Shown here one piece after another: positions 1-12,298 of a DNA stretch of 64,000 bases. Location: assembly GCA_024305745.1 (NCBI GenBank), contig JAHRBS010000003.1, positions 1,550,001 to 1,614,000 on the forward strand. Direction: 5' to 3'. The notes under the pieces are model-generated. The model had not been told where the DNA came from. It did not search any database and was given only the letters and a program-made list of their open reading frames with translations. The DNA comes from Polyporus tsugae. Its lineage: Eukaryota; Basidiomycota; Agaricomycetes; Polyporales; Polyporaceae. How positions within the stretch are numbered: the stretch's first letter is position 1; each line of letters starts with the position of its first letter. The position numbers were made by a program, and so were the translations under genes.

Positions 1-1259
1 CTTGCATGTGCTAAACTGACGTCCCCGAAACAGGACTCCAGCATGAAGCAGAACTCGTTCTGTGGCAATCTGTTAATGGACGACCACGGTAAGATCTCCA
101 CCGATCCGGAGCTGGAGCACCGCGTGAAGTGGCTTGCGACATCGCTCTATGGCCGTAAGTATTTCATACCGTGGTTTCGGGTGTGACCATATCTGAACAT
201 TGTGTATGTTTGATCACCAACTTTTAGCGGGTTCCGATACGGTACGATAAGCCCGTTGAACCTCTAGATGAAGTAAAGGATCTCTAACCCCGAAAGAACA
301 GACCGTCGTCTCCCTCACGATCCTCCTCCTCGCGCTGGTGCACTACCCGGAGGTCCTCAAGAAAGCCCAACGCGAAATCGACAGGGTGGTCGGAACGGAC
401 CGCCTGCCGATATTCAGCGATCGGGAGCAGCTGCCCTACGTCGATTGTATAATCAAGGAAGTCCTCAGGTGGGGAGTGCCCGTGCCCATAAGTGTGTTTG
501 TCCCATTCTCTCAAACATCTTCAATTCGAATAACGTCCGGTGCTCTCGTCCTAGCCCCACCCCACCGACTGATCCAGCCCGACCAATATCGCGAATATAC
601 CCTTGACGAGGGAATAGTAGTGAGTGATCGCATAATTGCGTGCATTTAATGGTTCATTCACGGGGAAAACGAATATCTCTTGCAGTGCATGGCCAATATG
701 TGGTACGCAGCCATCCGCTATGCAATCGAGTCCAGTCCCACTCACGCGCAGTACCCAGGGCCATCCTTCACGACGAAAGGCTCTACCCTGAACCGGAGAA
801 GTTCTCCCCGGAACGCTTCGAGCTTGAGAAGGACTCTGAACGGCTTCGCCTCATGGACTCGTTCAACTACGCGTTTGGGTTCGGAAGACGGTCAGTATGG
901 TCCCGGTTCACATCAAAGCCTCCAAACGCGCAATCCTTCAGCTTCGATACTGATCTGCGACATCTTCTCCAGGCGTTGTCCCGGGCTGCACTTCGCCGAC
1001 CAGTCCCTTTTCTTCACGTTCACCTCGATCATGGCGTGCTTCGATATCGCACCCGTCACCGACAGCAACGGAGAGCCGATCCTCCCGCCCTTGGAGTTCG
1101 CTGGAGGCGTCTTCAGGTAGGGGATTGTGTCAGTAATCAACGTCTGTTCGCCTGCTAACTGGCATGGGCAGACACCCGAAGCCGTTCAAGTGCTCGATCA
1201 CCCCGCGCCGCAAGAACGTGGAAAGCCTCATCCAGGCCGCTGTGTCCGTGTCGATCTGA
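1..1259 (+). CDS. Cytochrome P450 monooxygenase (5' end outside window)
   Basis: Haem-thiolate monooxygenase; substrate unknown. The visible part runs from before the I-helix to the C-terminus. An exon ending near 154 is followed by the I-helix element SDTT (split by an intron ending near 298), then the K-helix ExxR motif in IKEVLRWG (about 450-480), the PERF motif (about 808) and the haem-binding FGFGRRRCPG, which is split by an intron between the two arginines (about 888-973). The axial ligand is the Cys of RRCPG. The last exon ends VSVSI at a TGA at 1257-1259. At least six short GT-AG introns are present. The N-terminal membrane anchor lies upstream of the window. The downstream neighbour is convergent, so no cluster partner is visible on this side. 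The family is certain; the CYP clan cannot be assigned. Confidence 0.9.
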
Positions 1260-1796
1260 ACACTCTCGCTAATACATACTTACAGTACCATCAACACCCA
1301 TTATTTCTTACACAATTTCCTCGTTGCGTCCCAAGGGTTTCTTGTAGAATAGAGAAGCTATGTAGAGCAATAAACAAGCACATTGACAGACAACATGTAT
1401 GTGGGGAGCGGCGATGATTGATATTTGTGGTCGTCTCGTCTCTCGTCATCTCATCATTATGTACCAGCTAGTCTCCCGCCTCCAAAGGCGCAATTACAAC
1501 CAAGAATATGACTATGTAAGGATATTTCCGTGGACCCAAAACGTCGGTGGCGGCGGCGTCGGCCGTCGACATCGGTGCGACCGACACAAGCGGCGGTAAG
1601 AACGGGCGGAGAGAAACCGGCCGCAATTGCTGCGAGCCCGCCTCCCCGAGAGCTCTTGCTCACGCAACCCCGATTCCCATTTTGATGATGCAGGTGCGTG
1701 CGTGTTGAAATGAACGCGTATCGGGACGCGTCGAGGCAGCGGGACCAGCACTGCGACACGGCGTAACACCACTGAGGCCAGCACCCGCGCGCCCGC
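1260..1796. other. Intergenic, convergent 3' flanks
   Basis: Lies between the P450 stop and the mitoferrin stop. Reading frames here lack a convincing start or any family motif. I see nothing beyond 3' UTR-like sequence. Confidence 0.6.
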
Positions 1797-3419
1797 TCAT
1801 GATGATTGGTCTCGTATCGCCGCCTCTGCAAGCCGATCGCACGACGTCAGCACCCCGAATAGACACGGCGTCCGAAGACGAAGAAGATACAAAAAGAGAC
1901 TCGACTCACTGAAGAACTCGTACGACAGCCAGCAGAGCGCATTGCTCGGCATGAACGTGAGCACGCGCGGCGAGAGCCCGCGGAGGAAGCCCTTCGCGCC
2001 GTCGCGCGCCCAGATGATGCGGAACGCGTCGGCGAGGCCCTTGCAGTGGCGGATCTCGGGGTCCGTGCTCGTCCCGCGCGTCTGGAGGATCGTCTTCGCG
2101 ACGTCGAGCGGCGTCGTCGCCGCGCCCGCCACGGCCCCCGCGAGCCCGCCCGCGACGATGTGCGTCGCGGGCGAGTACGCGCCCTGCGGGTTCAGCAGCG
2201 TCTTGAGCTGCTCGTACACGGTGAACTGCACCGCCGTGAACGGCACCGTCATCGTGAGCGTCGTCGGGTACGAGACGTAGAACGCGCCGAGGCCCTCGGT
2301 GCGGTAGACGGTCTTGGCGCACTCGACCGCGGTCCGGTAGGAGGACTTGTGCATCTGCATGCGCTGCTTGATCACTATGGGGTGAGGGGTTCACCGATCG
2401 GGTTCGGCGTTGCGCGCGCGCGCACGCGTCATGGACATGGTCATGGGCACGCGCGGGGCGGCGAACGGACACGCGAGGGGGGAGGGGGGGGGGAGGGAAG
2501 AGCGTCGGACGCGCGGTTCGCGAGAGGAGGCGGGCATCTCACCGTCAAAGGGGTTCATGAGCGCGTCGCTCGCAATTGTCGCGGACGCGCCTGCTAATGC
2601 TGTTCACGGCGCAACCCGTGCGCGTCGTCAGCGCGTTCGCGTTGCGAGGACGTATGTGTTCGGCACGATCGGACGTGCGGCATTCGATGGATCGTATGTT
2701 CGGCCGGTTCGGGGAGAATCGAGTCAGTCAGAAAGAAGTTCTGGAGACGCGGTGGGGTTTTCTGGCCCATGACGCGAAAAAGAATGACGGTACGCACATG
2801 TTGCTATCCACTGGTTTTGCGCACCCTCGACGTTCCCACCCGCGAACTCCTTCACCATCTCGTACGCGCCGAAATGTACCGCATGTGCGGGGCCTGCACC
2901 CATGATGACGGAGGAGACGCCGCGCCAGAGGGCGCGCATACCCTCTGTGGAGGATATCCGGGTGAACGCATTTCCGACCCCGGTGTACACGCCTGCTGGT
3001 GACGTCGCGAAGACTTGCATACGGGTCTGTGGATTTGTACGACCGCGTACGTGTCAGAGGTGCCCAGAGTGAGAAATTCTGTACGAGTGCGAGAGAGGGC
3101 GGGGCTACGCACTTTTATGCTGTCCACGGGAAACATGACGGCGTGTTCTGTGATTCCAGCCTACAGACGCCACTGTTCAGTAACCTCGTTTTCGCCAACT
3201 GCAACCCTCCCCCCGCTTCGCTTTTTGTTCAGAGACGTCGATCTTGCAATGTACTTACCAGAGCACCGGCTGCCATGTTGACCTGTCCGATCCCCTGTGT
3301 CACTACTCCCTTTCTCTACTGCCCAAACGATACAAACAAACACGCACCCCAAGACCCGCATTTGGGGAGAGACCCTCGTACTCGATTTCCTCGAGGTGTT
3401 CTGGCATGTGTTCTGCCAT
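1797..3419 (-). CDS. MRS3/MRS4: Mitoferrin-type mitochondrial iron carrier
   Basis: Inner-membrane carrier (SLC25) importing ferrous iron for haem and Fe-S cluster synthesis. The three repeats each show the PX[DE]XX[KR] signature: MFPVDSIKTR, MNPFDVIKQR and TTPLDVAKT. GPAHAVHF and SYPTTLTMTVPFTA are typical of the Mrs3/4 branch rather than other carriers. The start at 3419 gives MAEHMPEHLEEIEYEGL; the ATG at 3407 is in frame and also possible. Exon 1 (20-24 codons) joins GIGQVNMAAGAL, then AGITEHAV..., with introns at GTGCGT and GTAAGT donors. The last intron joins YEFF to KAAIRDQSS and a TGA at 1797-1799. A TATA-like box lies about 250 bp upstream. Length is about 300 residues, normal for the family. 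Confidence 0.93.
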
Positions 3420-4283
3420 GGGAGCTTAAAACAGACGATAATGCAAGTGGTGGTGGTCCCAAAAGCTGCACGAGTTGATCGGTCCGGCGAACACAGCAAT
3501 TACAGTCTATGTCGGGCGGAGGCAGTAAAGAGTCGCGAGTCAAGCGAGAGACAAGAGACAAGCAGATGCAACGACCGGGGTGGCGCGCGGACGGGCAGAG
3601 AGTGAGTTGGTGCAGCGGCGAGACGCGGTGGGACGGAAGACGCGGCGCAGGACGTGGCGGGGCTGGTTTTATAGCGAGAGAACTGATCTGAACGAGGTCA
3701 CGATTTGCTCTCAGGCCGGGACGTGGTCGGCCGCGCGCGGTGTGGACGATGGGAGCGCGTGCTGGCCACTGGGAGAGGAAAAAAGGGCGAGCGTGGCAGT
3801 CGCGTTCACCTGTGGCCGTGGCAGACTCGGACTGCACAGACACCGTGACCTTCCCAGCCAGCTGGGCCCCAACAAGTCATGGATATTGGATCAGCGCGAC
3901 CGACTCCCCGCCAATCCCATCCCTCGGCCGCCCCCCCCCCTCGCGAGCCTCGCGTCCAATCACCGTCGCCGCAGCGGCCACCGGCACAGGCCTAAGTACG
4001 CAAAGCACATGCCGAATGTCTTTCTGCTGCTCTAATCCTAACAGCTACCGTACACTACATCCCGGACTGTTCTAGTACTACTGTTGCCTCTCTCCATGCG
4101 AATACGTGTGTGAGTGTGCATCAACGGGGCGTGCGACAATGCTGCTCGCTACCGTCCACTCGCCTCTCGCCGCACGCGCCAAAAACCAACCAATAGGAAC
4201 TCTCAAACCCTCGGGGCCAATCGAATCCCACCATCCTCAGGGCACCAGACGCGAGGATACTGAGGCTTTGACCAAGTACTCGG
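3420..4283. other. Intergenic: mitoferrin promoter and Xpt1 3' flank
   Basis: No coding exon recognised. It holds a TATA-like box on the minus strand and several CCAAT/ATTGG pentamers (for example near 3912, 3957, 4192 and 4218), consistent with a promoter for the minus-strand mitoferrin gene. Confidence 0.5.
3667..3673 (-). promoter_or_regulatory. Candidate TATA box of mitoferrin gene
   Basis: Minus strand reads TATAAAA, 248 bp upstream of the chosen ATG. Placement would imply a 5' UTR of about 200 nt. Position and sequence only; no transcript data. Confidence 0.4.
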
Positions 4284-5471
4284 CTATTGGGCCGCCGCGG
4301 CACGCTTTTTCTTGCCCTCTGCGGCGAGGCGGTCGTGCTCTTCAATGTCTCTGCGAGAAGGAACGGGAACCATTCAGCGCGAACGATCGTGGGACGAAGC
4401 CCGCCAGTCACTCACAGGGCTTCCCAAGGGTAGTCCAGCCTATCGGTCCATCGTCTCAATGAGTGGGCACGTCCCCAGGAATAGCGCAGGCAGAGCTTCT
4501 CACCAGACATCCTCAATCTCCTCGCCAGCGTAGTATCTATAGACCACGTTTTAGACATGTGTTGCCGCTCGCACGCGGCAAGCAGAGCGCGGCGGATATA
4601 TGTGTACGTACGGGAGGTCGGCGGGGAGCTCCGCGAGTTTGGGCTTGAGCTTGTTGTGCACGACAAAGATCGCGAACTTGGCGCGCTTCGCGTCGCGCTC
4701 GGACTCGGGCAGAGCCTCGAGGGCGCGTTCGACGTCTGCTTGGAGCTCGCTCACGGCGTAACTAGGCGTCGAATGTGTTAGCGTACGGTCTGGCTGAACC
4801 CAAGGGTATGAATCGTACTGGAGAGTCTTGCGGGAGTCATCCACTTCGTCCTACAGAAGACCAGGTTCGTTCCCCATAGGGAAAAGAAGCAACGAGCGGA
4901 CACTGACCACGATGAGGGCACGCCGGCCGAGGAGGAGATCACCAGACTCGGGACCACTGTCGACGACAGGAATAAGGGTAATGCTCCCCGGATTGTACAC
5001 GGAACTTACAGCCACTGGGTGCGGATGACCTGCGCCCCGATCTGCTCAGCAGTCAGACCGGGGAGGGACTCGTACAGGGACAGGCCAATGGCATGGATGG
5101 GGATGTTGCCCTTTCTTTCTGGGCTCTTCAGGAACGTACGCTGTATGGACGTGAGCGTTCAGCACACAACTCGGGCTGAATAAAAGGTACGCACCATAAC
5201 ACGGGCGGGAAAGAAGCCTCTGCACGGGTATCGGAAACGTCAAGGTCAATCCCAAGAGCAGCAGGAGGGGTATACTCGCCCTCCACCTGCACGCGAGAGG
5301 GCAAGAGGATGAGCATATGACGTATCCTCGGAGGACGGGATGGGGGGGGGCCGCACCAATAGCAATGAGCATGTCCGGCTTGAACTCGGCGATCTTGGCC
5401 GCGCTCGCGCGGATGAGGTTGTGTACGTCATTGTACGTGACGCGGAAGTGTTCGGGCTCTTGTGCAGCCAT
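4284..5471 (-). CDS. XPT1: Xanthine/hypoxanthine phosphoribosyltransferase
   Basis: Purine-salvage enzyme that transfers ribose-5-phosphate from PRPP to xanthine, hypoxanthine or guanine. It starts MAAQEPEHFRVTYNDVHNLI. The conserved IAIGGGGFFPARVMRTFL follows, then GNIPIHAIGLSLYE, VIRTQWL, the PRPP-binding VDEVDDSRKTL, AIFVVHNKLKPK and the C-terminal YYAGEEIEDVW..DYPWEAL. A final intron after WEAL joins a last exon, DIEEHDRLAAEGKKKR, stopping at 4284-4286; without it the frame would stop at 4412. The glycine loop needs a 7-nt exon (5280-5286) followed by an intron with a GC donor (5279 to 5220). The gene is divergent from RPC4 across 272 bp. Confidence 0.92.
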
Positions 5472-5743
5472 GGTCCTACTCGTCCGAGAGATTGGCGAAG
5501 GAAAAGAGGAGGGGAAGGTGGAAGCTTAGGATCGGCCAATCGAGTGAGCTTTGTGCAAGAGGGACCATGGCAGCGCACAATCTCATATTAGACAGATCAT
5601 CGGGAAGTTTTCCCTGTCTTATCTCCTCCTTATCTAGATCTTCTGTCGACTTGATCGAGGACTCACGCGCGCCAGGACGACTCCGGAGTCAGACCCAACC
5701 ACGCTTCCTCTGACCGAACCACGACATACATACTCATACTCCC

Positions 5744-7435
5744 ATGTCCGAACAGCCCTCCGGCAGCGGAACCCCCGGGTCAGGCTCGAGCACCCCCGGA
5801 AAAGCGATCGCGAGCCTCGCGAAGAAGCAAAGCGACATAACCAGGCTCGGGGCGCAGAAACTCAAGTTCGTCCCCGCCCTCCCGCCCCGACGCGTCAAGG
5901 AGTGAGTCTCGTCCCACCCTCGCCTCCGAAACACATGCTTACTTTTGGCTTAGAGAGCCTAAGAAAGTACGTCCGCGCTGAACCCCAGCCAGTTCTTCGT
6001 TCTCACTCTCACTCCCGCAAATCGGTCTACGCAGGTTGAACCCGTTTCCTCTCCCTCCGCCGACCGTGGGCGCGGCCGGGGAGCCGACCGCGGACGGGGA
6101 CGAGGACGTGGGAGGGGCGGCGCAGAAGGTGCAGGACGCGGCGCGGCCCCACGTCCTCCCGCAGTCGAGATGACCGCCTCAGGGCCGTTCGCCATGGGCC
6201 CCGCCCTCGCCGGCCCCTCCGCACGACGCGCCGCGCCGCGCTCCAACTTCGCCCCAGTCGGGCCCCCGGGGGCCACGGGCTCTGCGAAGCTGGGGGCGGG
6301 GCTGACGCAGACGACGGCGCCGTCGTTGAAGAAGGAGAAGGAGCGCGAGCGCGATGCGGAGACGGGGGCGGCGCGGATGAAGAAGGAGGAAGAGGAGGAG
6401 GCGTACTCGGACCCGGATGAGGGCGTGGAGATCGTGGATATGGAGAATGTCAGGCAGATGGACTGGATGGCGCCGGAGAGTCTGAGGAAGGAGAGGGAGG
6501 CGGGCAAGAAGAAGAAGGGGAAGGGGAAGGTAAAGAAGGAGGGGGTGAAAGTGGAGCATATTGGTGCGCATATATGCCGGTTCTGCGCCCTGCCTTTCCG
6601 TGCTGAACATGTACGACCTGTTCAGGTGCAGACGAGGCCATGGATGTAGATCGGGAGGGGACTCCAGAAGAGGAGGTCAATATGGCCAACGCCGTCGATC
6701 TTAGCGAAAGCGAGTCGGAGGAAGAGCTAGAAGACATCATCGACGACTTCGCTCAAGCACAAGAACAGGAGGAGGTATGTCGTTCTCGCTATGTTATCTC
6801 TCTGCGGGATTATCGGTGCTCATTGCAGGGTAGGACGCCGACATCCGACAAGAACGACTATACTTCTTCCAGTTCCCAGAACCCTTCCCCGTCTTCCAGT
6901 CTCCCCACGCGCAACAGACCGCCGACGTAAAAGGCAAAGGCAAGGCTGAACCAGGGACAGGGGAAGACTCGCCCAAGAAAGTCACTTTTGCAGAGGATAC
7001 GAAACCACCAGCACTCGGCGCCGCCGGCGCAAATGGACCAGCCGCCGCAGACAAAGACAAGGCAGATGAGTCGCCCGCCGTCGATGGCGTCATCGGCCAG
7101 CTCGAGATATGCGAGAGTGGCACGGTCAAGATGCGCATGCGCAATGGCATCGTCATGGACGTGAGTGTCATTCCCGGTCAAAGAACACTGGTATAGATAT
7201 TTACAGGTTGCTTTATCACTGTCTACAGGTCACCGCCGCTACACAACCAACGTTCCTACAACACGCTGTCTACCTCGACTCGACCAATAAGCGATTATGC
7301 GTCTTGGGAGAAGTCAACCGGCGATTCGTCGTCACCCCGGACCTTGATGCCCTGCTCAGTGCCATGGAACTTGCGGACAATCCTCCTCCTGCATTCGAAC
7401 TCGGCGAAGGCCTCCTCACCATGGACACTACATGA
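5744..7435 (+). CDS. RPC53: RNA polymerase III subunit RPC4
   Basis: Pol III-specific subunit that pairs with Rpc37 in a TFIIF-like module used in termination and reinitiation; nuclear. The start gives MSEQPSGSGTPGSG; KLKFVPALPPRR, typical of the RPC4 N-terminus, follows. Then come an RG-rich stretch, MTASGPFAMGP and a long Lys/Glu-rich low-complexity linker. The conserved C-terminal domain spans the last two exons: VIGQLEICESGTVKMRMRNG, then an intron, then VTAATQPTFLQ, ending LLTMDTT at a TGA at 7433-7435. Introns lie near 5903, 5960-6030, 6615, 6775 and 7160. The charged middle is typical of the family. Confidence 0.9.
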
Positions 7436-7787
7436 CCTCGATTGCCCCATCCTCTGCGCTACAAGGGTATCCGGGTACTTTGTGGCGCATGCGTTGTGCG
7501 GCTACGAAGAAGTTGCAGGCCTTTCGAGTTGGGGACCAAGGCCGAGAGATCCTCACGTGCGGAGAAGATGGGATGTTTCGCTACTGTGCTACTTAATGTA
7601 CTGTACCTAACGCAAGAAGGGATGGTGGAGAGGCCACTGTTCCAAAGCATGCTACAGGGAAGCGCGACACGCTACGCTCGACTACTACGGCCTACTATAC
7701 ACTAAAGAGAGGCATACTAATAGTTACGGATATGTGCAACGGGCTTCCTAGAAGTAGCGGACCCTTGCCAGACGGGACGCCGGAGAC
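7436..7787. other. Intergenic, convergent 3' flanks
   Basis: Between the RPC4 and symplekin stop codons. No motif or credible exon seen. Confidence 0.6.
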
Positions 7788-10700
7788 TCATGAGGCTTGC
7801 GCCGGCTCCACAGGGAGAGGTATTGGGTCGGACAGCGGAGGAGTCGAGTCTGGGGCTGGCGACGCTTGGCTCGCGGGGGGCGTGCTCGCGTCGTCCTCGC
7901 CGAAGATGTCGAGGTAACCTGCGACGCGCGCCTTGTTCGTGCCTTTCTTCATGACGTGTTCACGCAGCTCGGCCTTGAGGGTGGGCTGCTTCTCGACCAC
8001 CTCGCGTAGCTGCTCCTTGGGCAGCTGCAGGAGCGCCCCGAAGCTCTGCGGCGCGATGAGTTTGGCGCACCGGATGAAGCCTTCCCACAGCGGCGGATTT
8101 GTCCATATCTTCTTGGTGATCAGGCGCGAGAGGAGAGTCGTCGATACGAACCCGCGCAGTGAGCGGTATGTGGTCACGGCCTGGATGACCTGTGGTGAGA
8201 AAGAAGGCGTCAGCCGCCCGAGAAAAATCGGGACTCGTCAGACAGGACAACAACAGGTGGGCGTACTGTCCGCATAAACAGCGTCGGGAGGTTCGGCACG
8301 TCCACAAGCTGGTTCATTACGACACCAAGAATCTCAGAGCGGTAAATGTCAGTCATTGAGAAACAGATGGAGATAGCTGCGTATGCCGTTGCTGATTCAG
8401 TCGTCGTGTGCGAATCATATGCTAAGCGTGTGCTTACCCTCTATCGCGCTCCTCAGCCCAATCTCCCTCTCTGACTCATGGAGCAAGACCATGAGCTCCG
8501 CCGGTGTTAGCAGCTCGCTTTGCCGCACACGCGGTAGGTTAGACGTAACTTTACCGAACGTTTCTGGGGGCGTGGTGACGATGGAACTGAACACGGAACG
8601 CACGAGCTGCTTGGGTTCTGCCGTGCCATTGAGGATGGACACGATGCGTGGCAAATGCCGCAGGATATCAGCCTAGGAAGTAGGGATAAGAGCACGTCAT
8701 TGGGGGATAGACCGGACCTAAATACCTTGTCCATCTCGGCGATGATGGGAATAAGGAAACGCGCGTCGAGGTCGCGCTCGTTGACAAGACTCTTGACCAA
8801 TGCCACCAATTGCGCACTCGGTCGGCCCGTCTCCGTGAAGATGCTCAACACACGCAGCGCTAGCGATTCAGCCCCAGGAGGGAACGTCCGCAGGAGTGTA
8901 AGGAGTTTCCCGTGTGTTGGCCCAAGCGCGCGCATAAGTGGTGTAATCAGCTGTTGGATGGTTTCCTGCACAGTCACCTCCATACCCCCGTAGGCCGCAA
9001 AAATCCTGGGGCCACCAGCTTAGCAATAGAATTACAAATGACTCGAAGGTGAAGACATACTCGTCTAAGAACTCCGGAACTTTCGTCGACAGTGCAAACA
9101 ACAGTTCCACATGCTGCAGGATCTGTGCGTCTACGGCGGGAAGCTCGAGTTGTTCCGGAAGATAGGGCGTTTGGATAATGTCCTCCTGTGGAAGCTGGCC
9201 ATCCTCCATGTTCTCGTCGTGGTCGGCGCCATTTGGCTGGGTCTTCTCCGGCTTCTCTTCCTCCTCCTGTTTTGGGCGAGACTGGAGTCGCCGAAGCAGC
9301 TGCAAGGCGAAGTCGCGAATCATGTCCGCCATCGGCTGCACATCGGGGATCCACCGCTTGACCGTGTTGATCGCCGCACCGCGTGTGATTTTGTCGGGGT
9401 GTGTCGTCAGTTCGAGGAGCATGTTCATGGCCTCCGCTCGTAATGACGGACGTTGTGACACGAACTCCCTTAGCGCCGCGAAGCTCATCTGTCGCCTGAT
9501 GACGTATCAATGCATTCAATATTTTCACGATATCGAGTGGGCGCAAATGAAACAAACCGTTCAGGCTCCACGCAGGATTCTCTAAGGAGATTGAGGACAT
9601 CTTGTGGCACGGCCGGCAAATCGAGCAAGAAACGAGAGAATGTCCTATCCTTGCCTTCCGAATGTGTCTGGTAGGCCGCAACGATTTGGTTCAGCCAAGT
9701 CTCATAATTGGATTGCTGTCGTTGCTTATATCAGCGGCAGTCCAGCTCAAACGAGGACGGTAAAGCGTACCCAGTCACGGTCTTGCTGGCGTCGGATCCT
9801 GTCGTTGTACCACTCTTCATTCATCCAGGTCGTCGCAAGCCGTATCCTTTGGCTGAAATTAGCGGGTATCATACCTTGTTCGTCGAATACTCACCGTCCG
9901 GAGAAGTCAGCCATGATATATTCGCACAGTGCATGCCGTAGTCGATCCTGTCTATCGTAGATCTCCGACTGCCTGACCACTGAATCCTCCGCCTTCATCT
10001 CGTCCTCATTCTCCTCCTGCCCGACCGAAGGGTCGCTGACCCGCGTCACCATACGTACCAGAAGCAGCATCCACATATCGGCTGGCGTCGTCTTGAGAAG
10101 ATGAGGATCTGAAGTCTCGAAGGCAGTTTCAGCGATAGCAAGCTCCTTGGCTCCTTCCCGTATTCGAGTGATGGCCTTGCGCATGAGAACTTCTCGATCG
10201 TCTGCATCAAGCTCACGGGCTGGGGGAAGCTTGAAGTCGGTCACAGGTAGTTCCGCCTCCTCCATATCATGGTCTAACGCTGCTTCTGCTTCGTCTACAG
10301 GCTCGGCCTCTCCGGATATCTGCAGTTTGAGTTTGTGAGCATCACAAAAGAATACGCACGGATGGATATTGTACCTCGAGGTTGAGTCTATCTGGCTCGT
10401 ATTCCATCTCCTCGTCGTCAATGTCCATTTTGAGAGGATCCACAGGCTCCTCTGCCTTGACCGGAGGAGGTGGGGGTGACTCGGGCTTCGCCTTCTTTTC
10501 ACGGTCAGCACGGGGCCCTGAAGGGGGTGCACGCGGGGCGGTGGGTACGGTGGGTGGCGGGGTGGGGGCTGCTTGCTCTGCGGGAACATCACGAGCGGGC
10601 GCGGGTGTCGAGGACAATCCAGGAATATCAGCGGGTGCAGTTGCTTTCTTATGCCGGTATGCTTGAACAAGGCCAATAAGTGCATTTTCGGTGTACGCCT

Positions 10701-12116
10701 GCAAGTTGGCGACGATTAAGTCGGTCACGAGAGCAGCGGGGAGCGCGCTGAAGTCGAAGCCTGCGGGCCCGGCGGCGGGCGTAGCTTCGTGTTCCAATCT
10801 GGGTCGTTTCGACTCCGGTGCCTCGACGACGGGCGTTGCTGCTGCGGCACGCTTCTTGGATGCTTCTGCCACGGCAACTTTGCGGGCCTTTTCTTCCGCT
10901 GCGGCTTGTTCCATCCGAGCACCTTGCGCCGCAAGAGCAGATTGGATTTGTCCCAGGAATGGCTGCCCTTGCGCCGTGCTACAAGACGGTGAACACGGAC
11001 AAGGAGGGAGAACGAAGTGATACGAACCGAGATATATGCGTGAGCAGGATGCGGACGGTCTTCTCCGTACTCCGGATGATAGAGGCTGGAAGCCCTTCGA
11101 GCTTGATAGGCGTCCATTGAACGAGTGTCGAGACCACCAACTCCACAAGGGCAGGACGTCGCTTGACAAGATTGGCCCAGCTGTTCAGGATTGGTGAGAG
11201 CATGTCCGGGTTGCTGCACCGAACTTGTCAGACCGATCGTAACAGCATAAGCAGCACCAGCACTCACTTGGTGGTGTACAGAGTCGTAATGACGCCTTCT
11301 AGAAGCTTTAGACCTTCTTGCTCCAAAACCTGAACGGACATGAAGGGATGGTCTGAAGGTACCATGTTGAGGTTGGGATCGTCCTTGTTTTGGAGCTGGG
11401 TGGTAATGTTAAATGAGTACTAAACGTATGCGAACTTGGACTTTAAAACGCACCCTAGGATCATTTATCCCCCGTGTCTGCACCAGAACGACCCGTTGCA
11501 TAAACTTGATAGCGGCCACCCTCAGCCCGGCGTTGATTTGTGGCACCCACACGAACTCGAGGATCCGCGTCTTTGCCTGCGAGAGGATGTCCCATGGCTT
11601 GCGGTTGTTACGGTTCACGGATCTTTACATTGTCCTGTCAATATACACGCAATCCTACACGACGTGGGTGTGCAACTCACAGAGACCGAAACAGCAACGC
11701 GTACACCGTCGGGAAGCACTGCACGACCACCTTCACCGTGGCGATGTTCCCGTCGTTCAACAGTCCCGCAAGGATATCCAGCGACTGGTCCGCAACTATC
11801 CCAAACCGTGTGTCAACTTTTCAACGCACACACTTGATGTATTCAAGCAAGTAAATCACGCACGCTGTGTGCGCGCGTCCGTGCTCAAATTCGACCTGCA
11901 TATCGCAAAGTGCAGCAGGTTGAGGACCCACGTCTTCATGAGCGAGTCCCCCGCGCCCGACAGCGTCTTCATGAGCGTCGAACACAGGATCGACAGGCTC
12001 GGGTGGCTCTCGAGGGACTCGCGCAGCGTCGTGAGCAGCTCCGCCTGCTCCTCCGAGTCGGCCGGCGCCGCGAGCGCGAGCGAGAGTTGCGTCAGGGGGT
12101 CGACGGGGGCGGCCAT
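7788..12116 (-). CDS. PTA1: Symplekin/Pta1, mRNA 3'-end processing scaffold
   Basis: Scaffold of the cleavage and polyadenylation machinery; Pta1/symplekin binds Ssu72 and CPF/CPSF subunits in the nucleus. The start gives MAAPVDPLTQLSLALAAPAD, followed by HEAT-type helices (SLMKTWVLNLLHFAICRSNL). A disordered Pro/Ala/Glu-rich segment lies around 10350-10650. The C-terminal symplekin domain is clear: TDIYRSEILGVVMNQLVD, PTLFMRTVIQAVTTYRSLRG, WEGFIRCAKLIAPQSFGALL and LPKEQLREVVEK. It ends EPAQAS at a TGA at 7788-7790. About ten short introns are present. Length is roughly 1,100-1,200 residues, normal for the family. It faces V-ATPase subunit G across about 180 bp. Confidence 0.92.
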
Positions 12117-12298
12117 GTTGCAGTCCCGAACTGAGCGGGTGCGGCCGTGTTTTCTATGGGGGGTGCGGGGGAAGGGACAGACAGAGCAGACGGAGCCTGA
12201 AGGCAGGCAGTCGACGCGGTCCAGCGCTTTTGGTGGTACACTTCCGTCCGGCGCGTCGCAGGGGGCGGAGTCTGAATCTGTCCTTGCACTCGAGCACC

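Noticed and set aside
1457..1831. Minus-strand frame downstream of mitoferrin
   Set aside because: No motif; only its first bases overlap the last mitoferrin exon, in a different frame.
4412..4414. TGA directly after DYPWEAL as the Xpt1 stop codon
   Set aside because: The GTGAGT here works as a donor, and a downstream acceptor leads to DIEEHDRLAAEGKKKR in frame, which looks coding.
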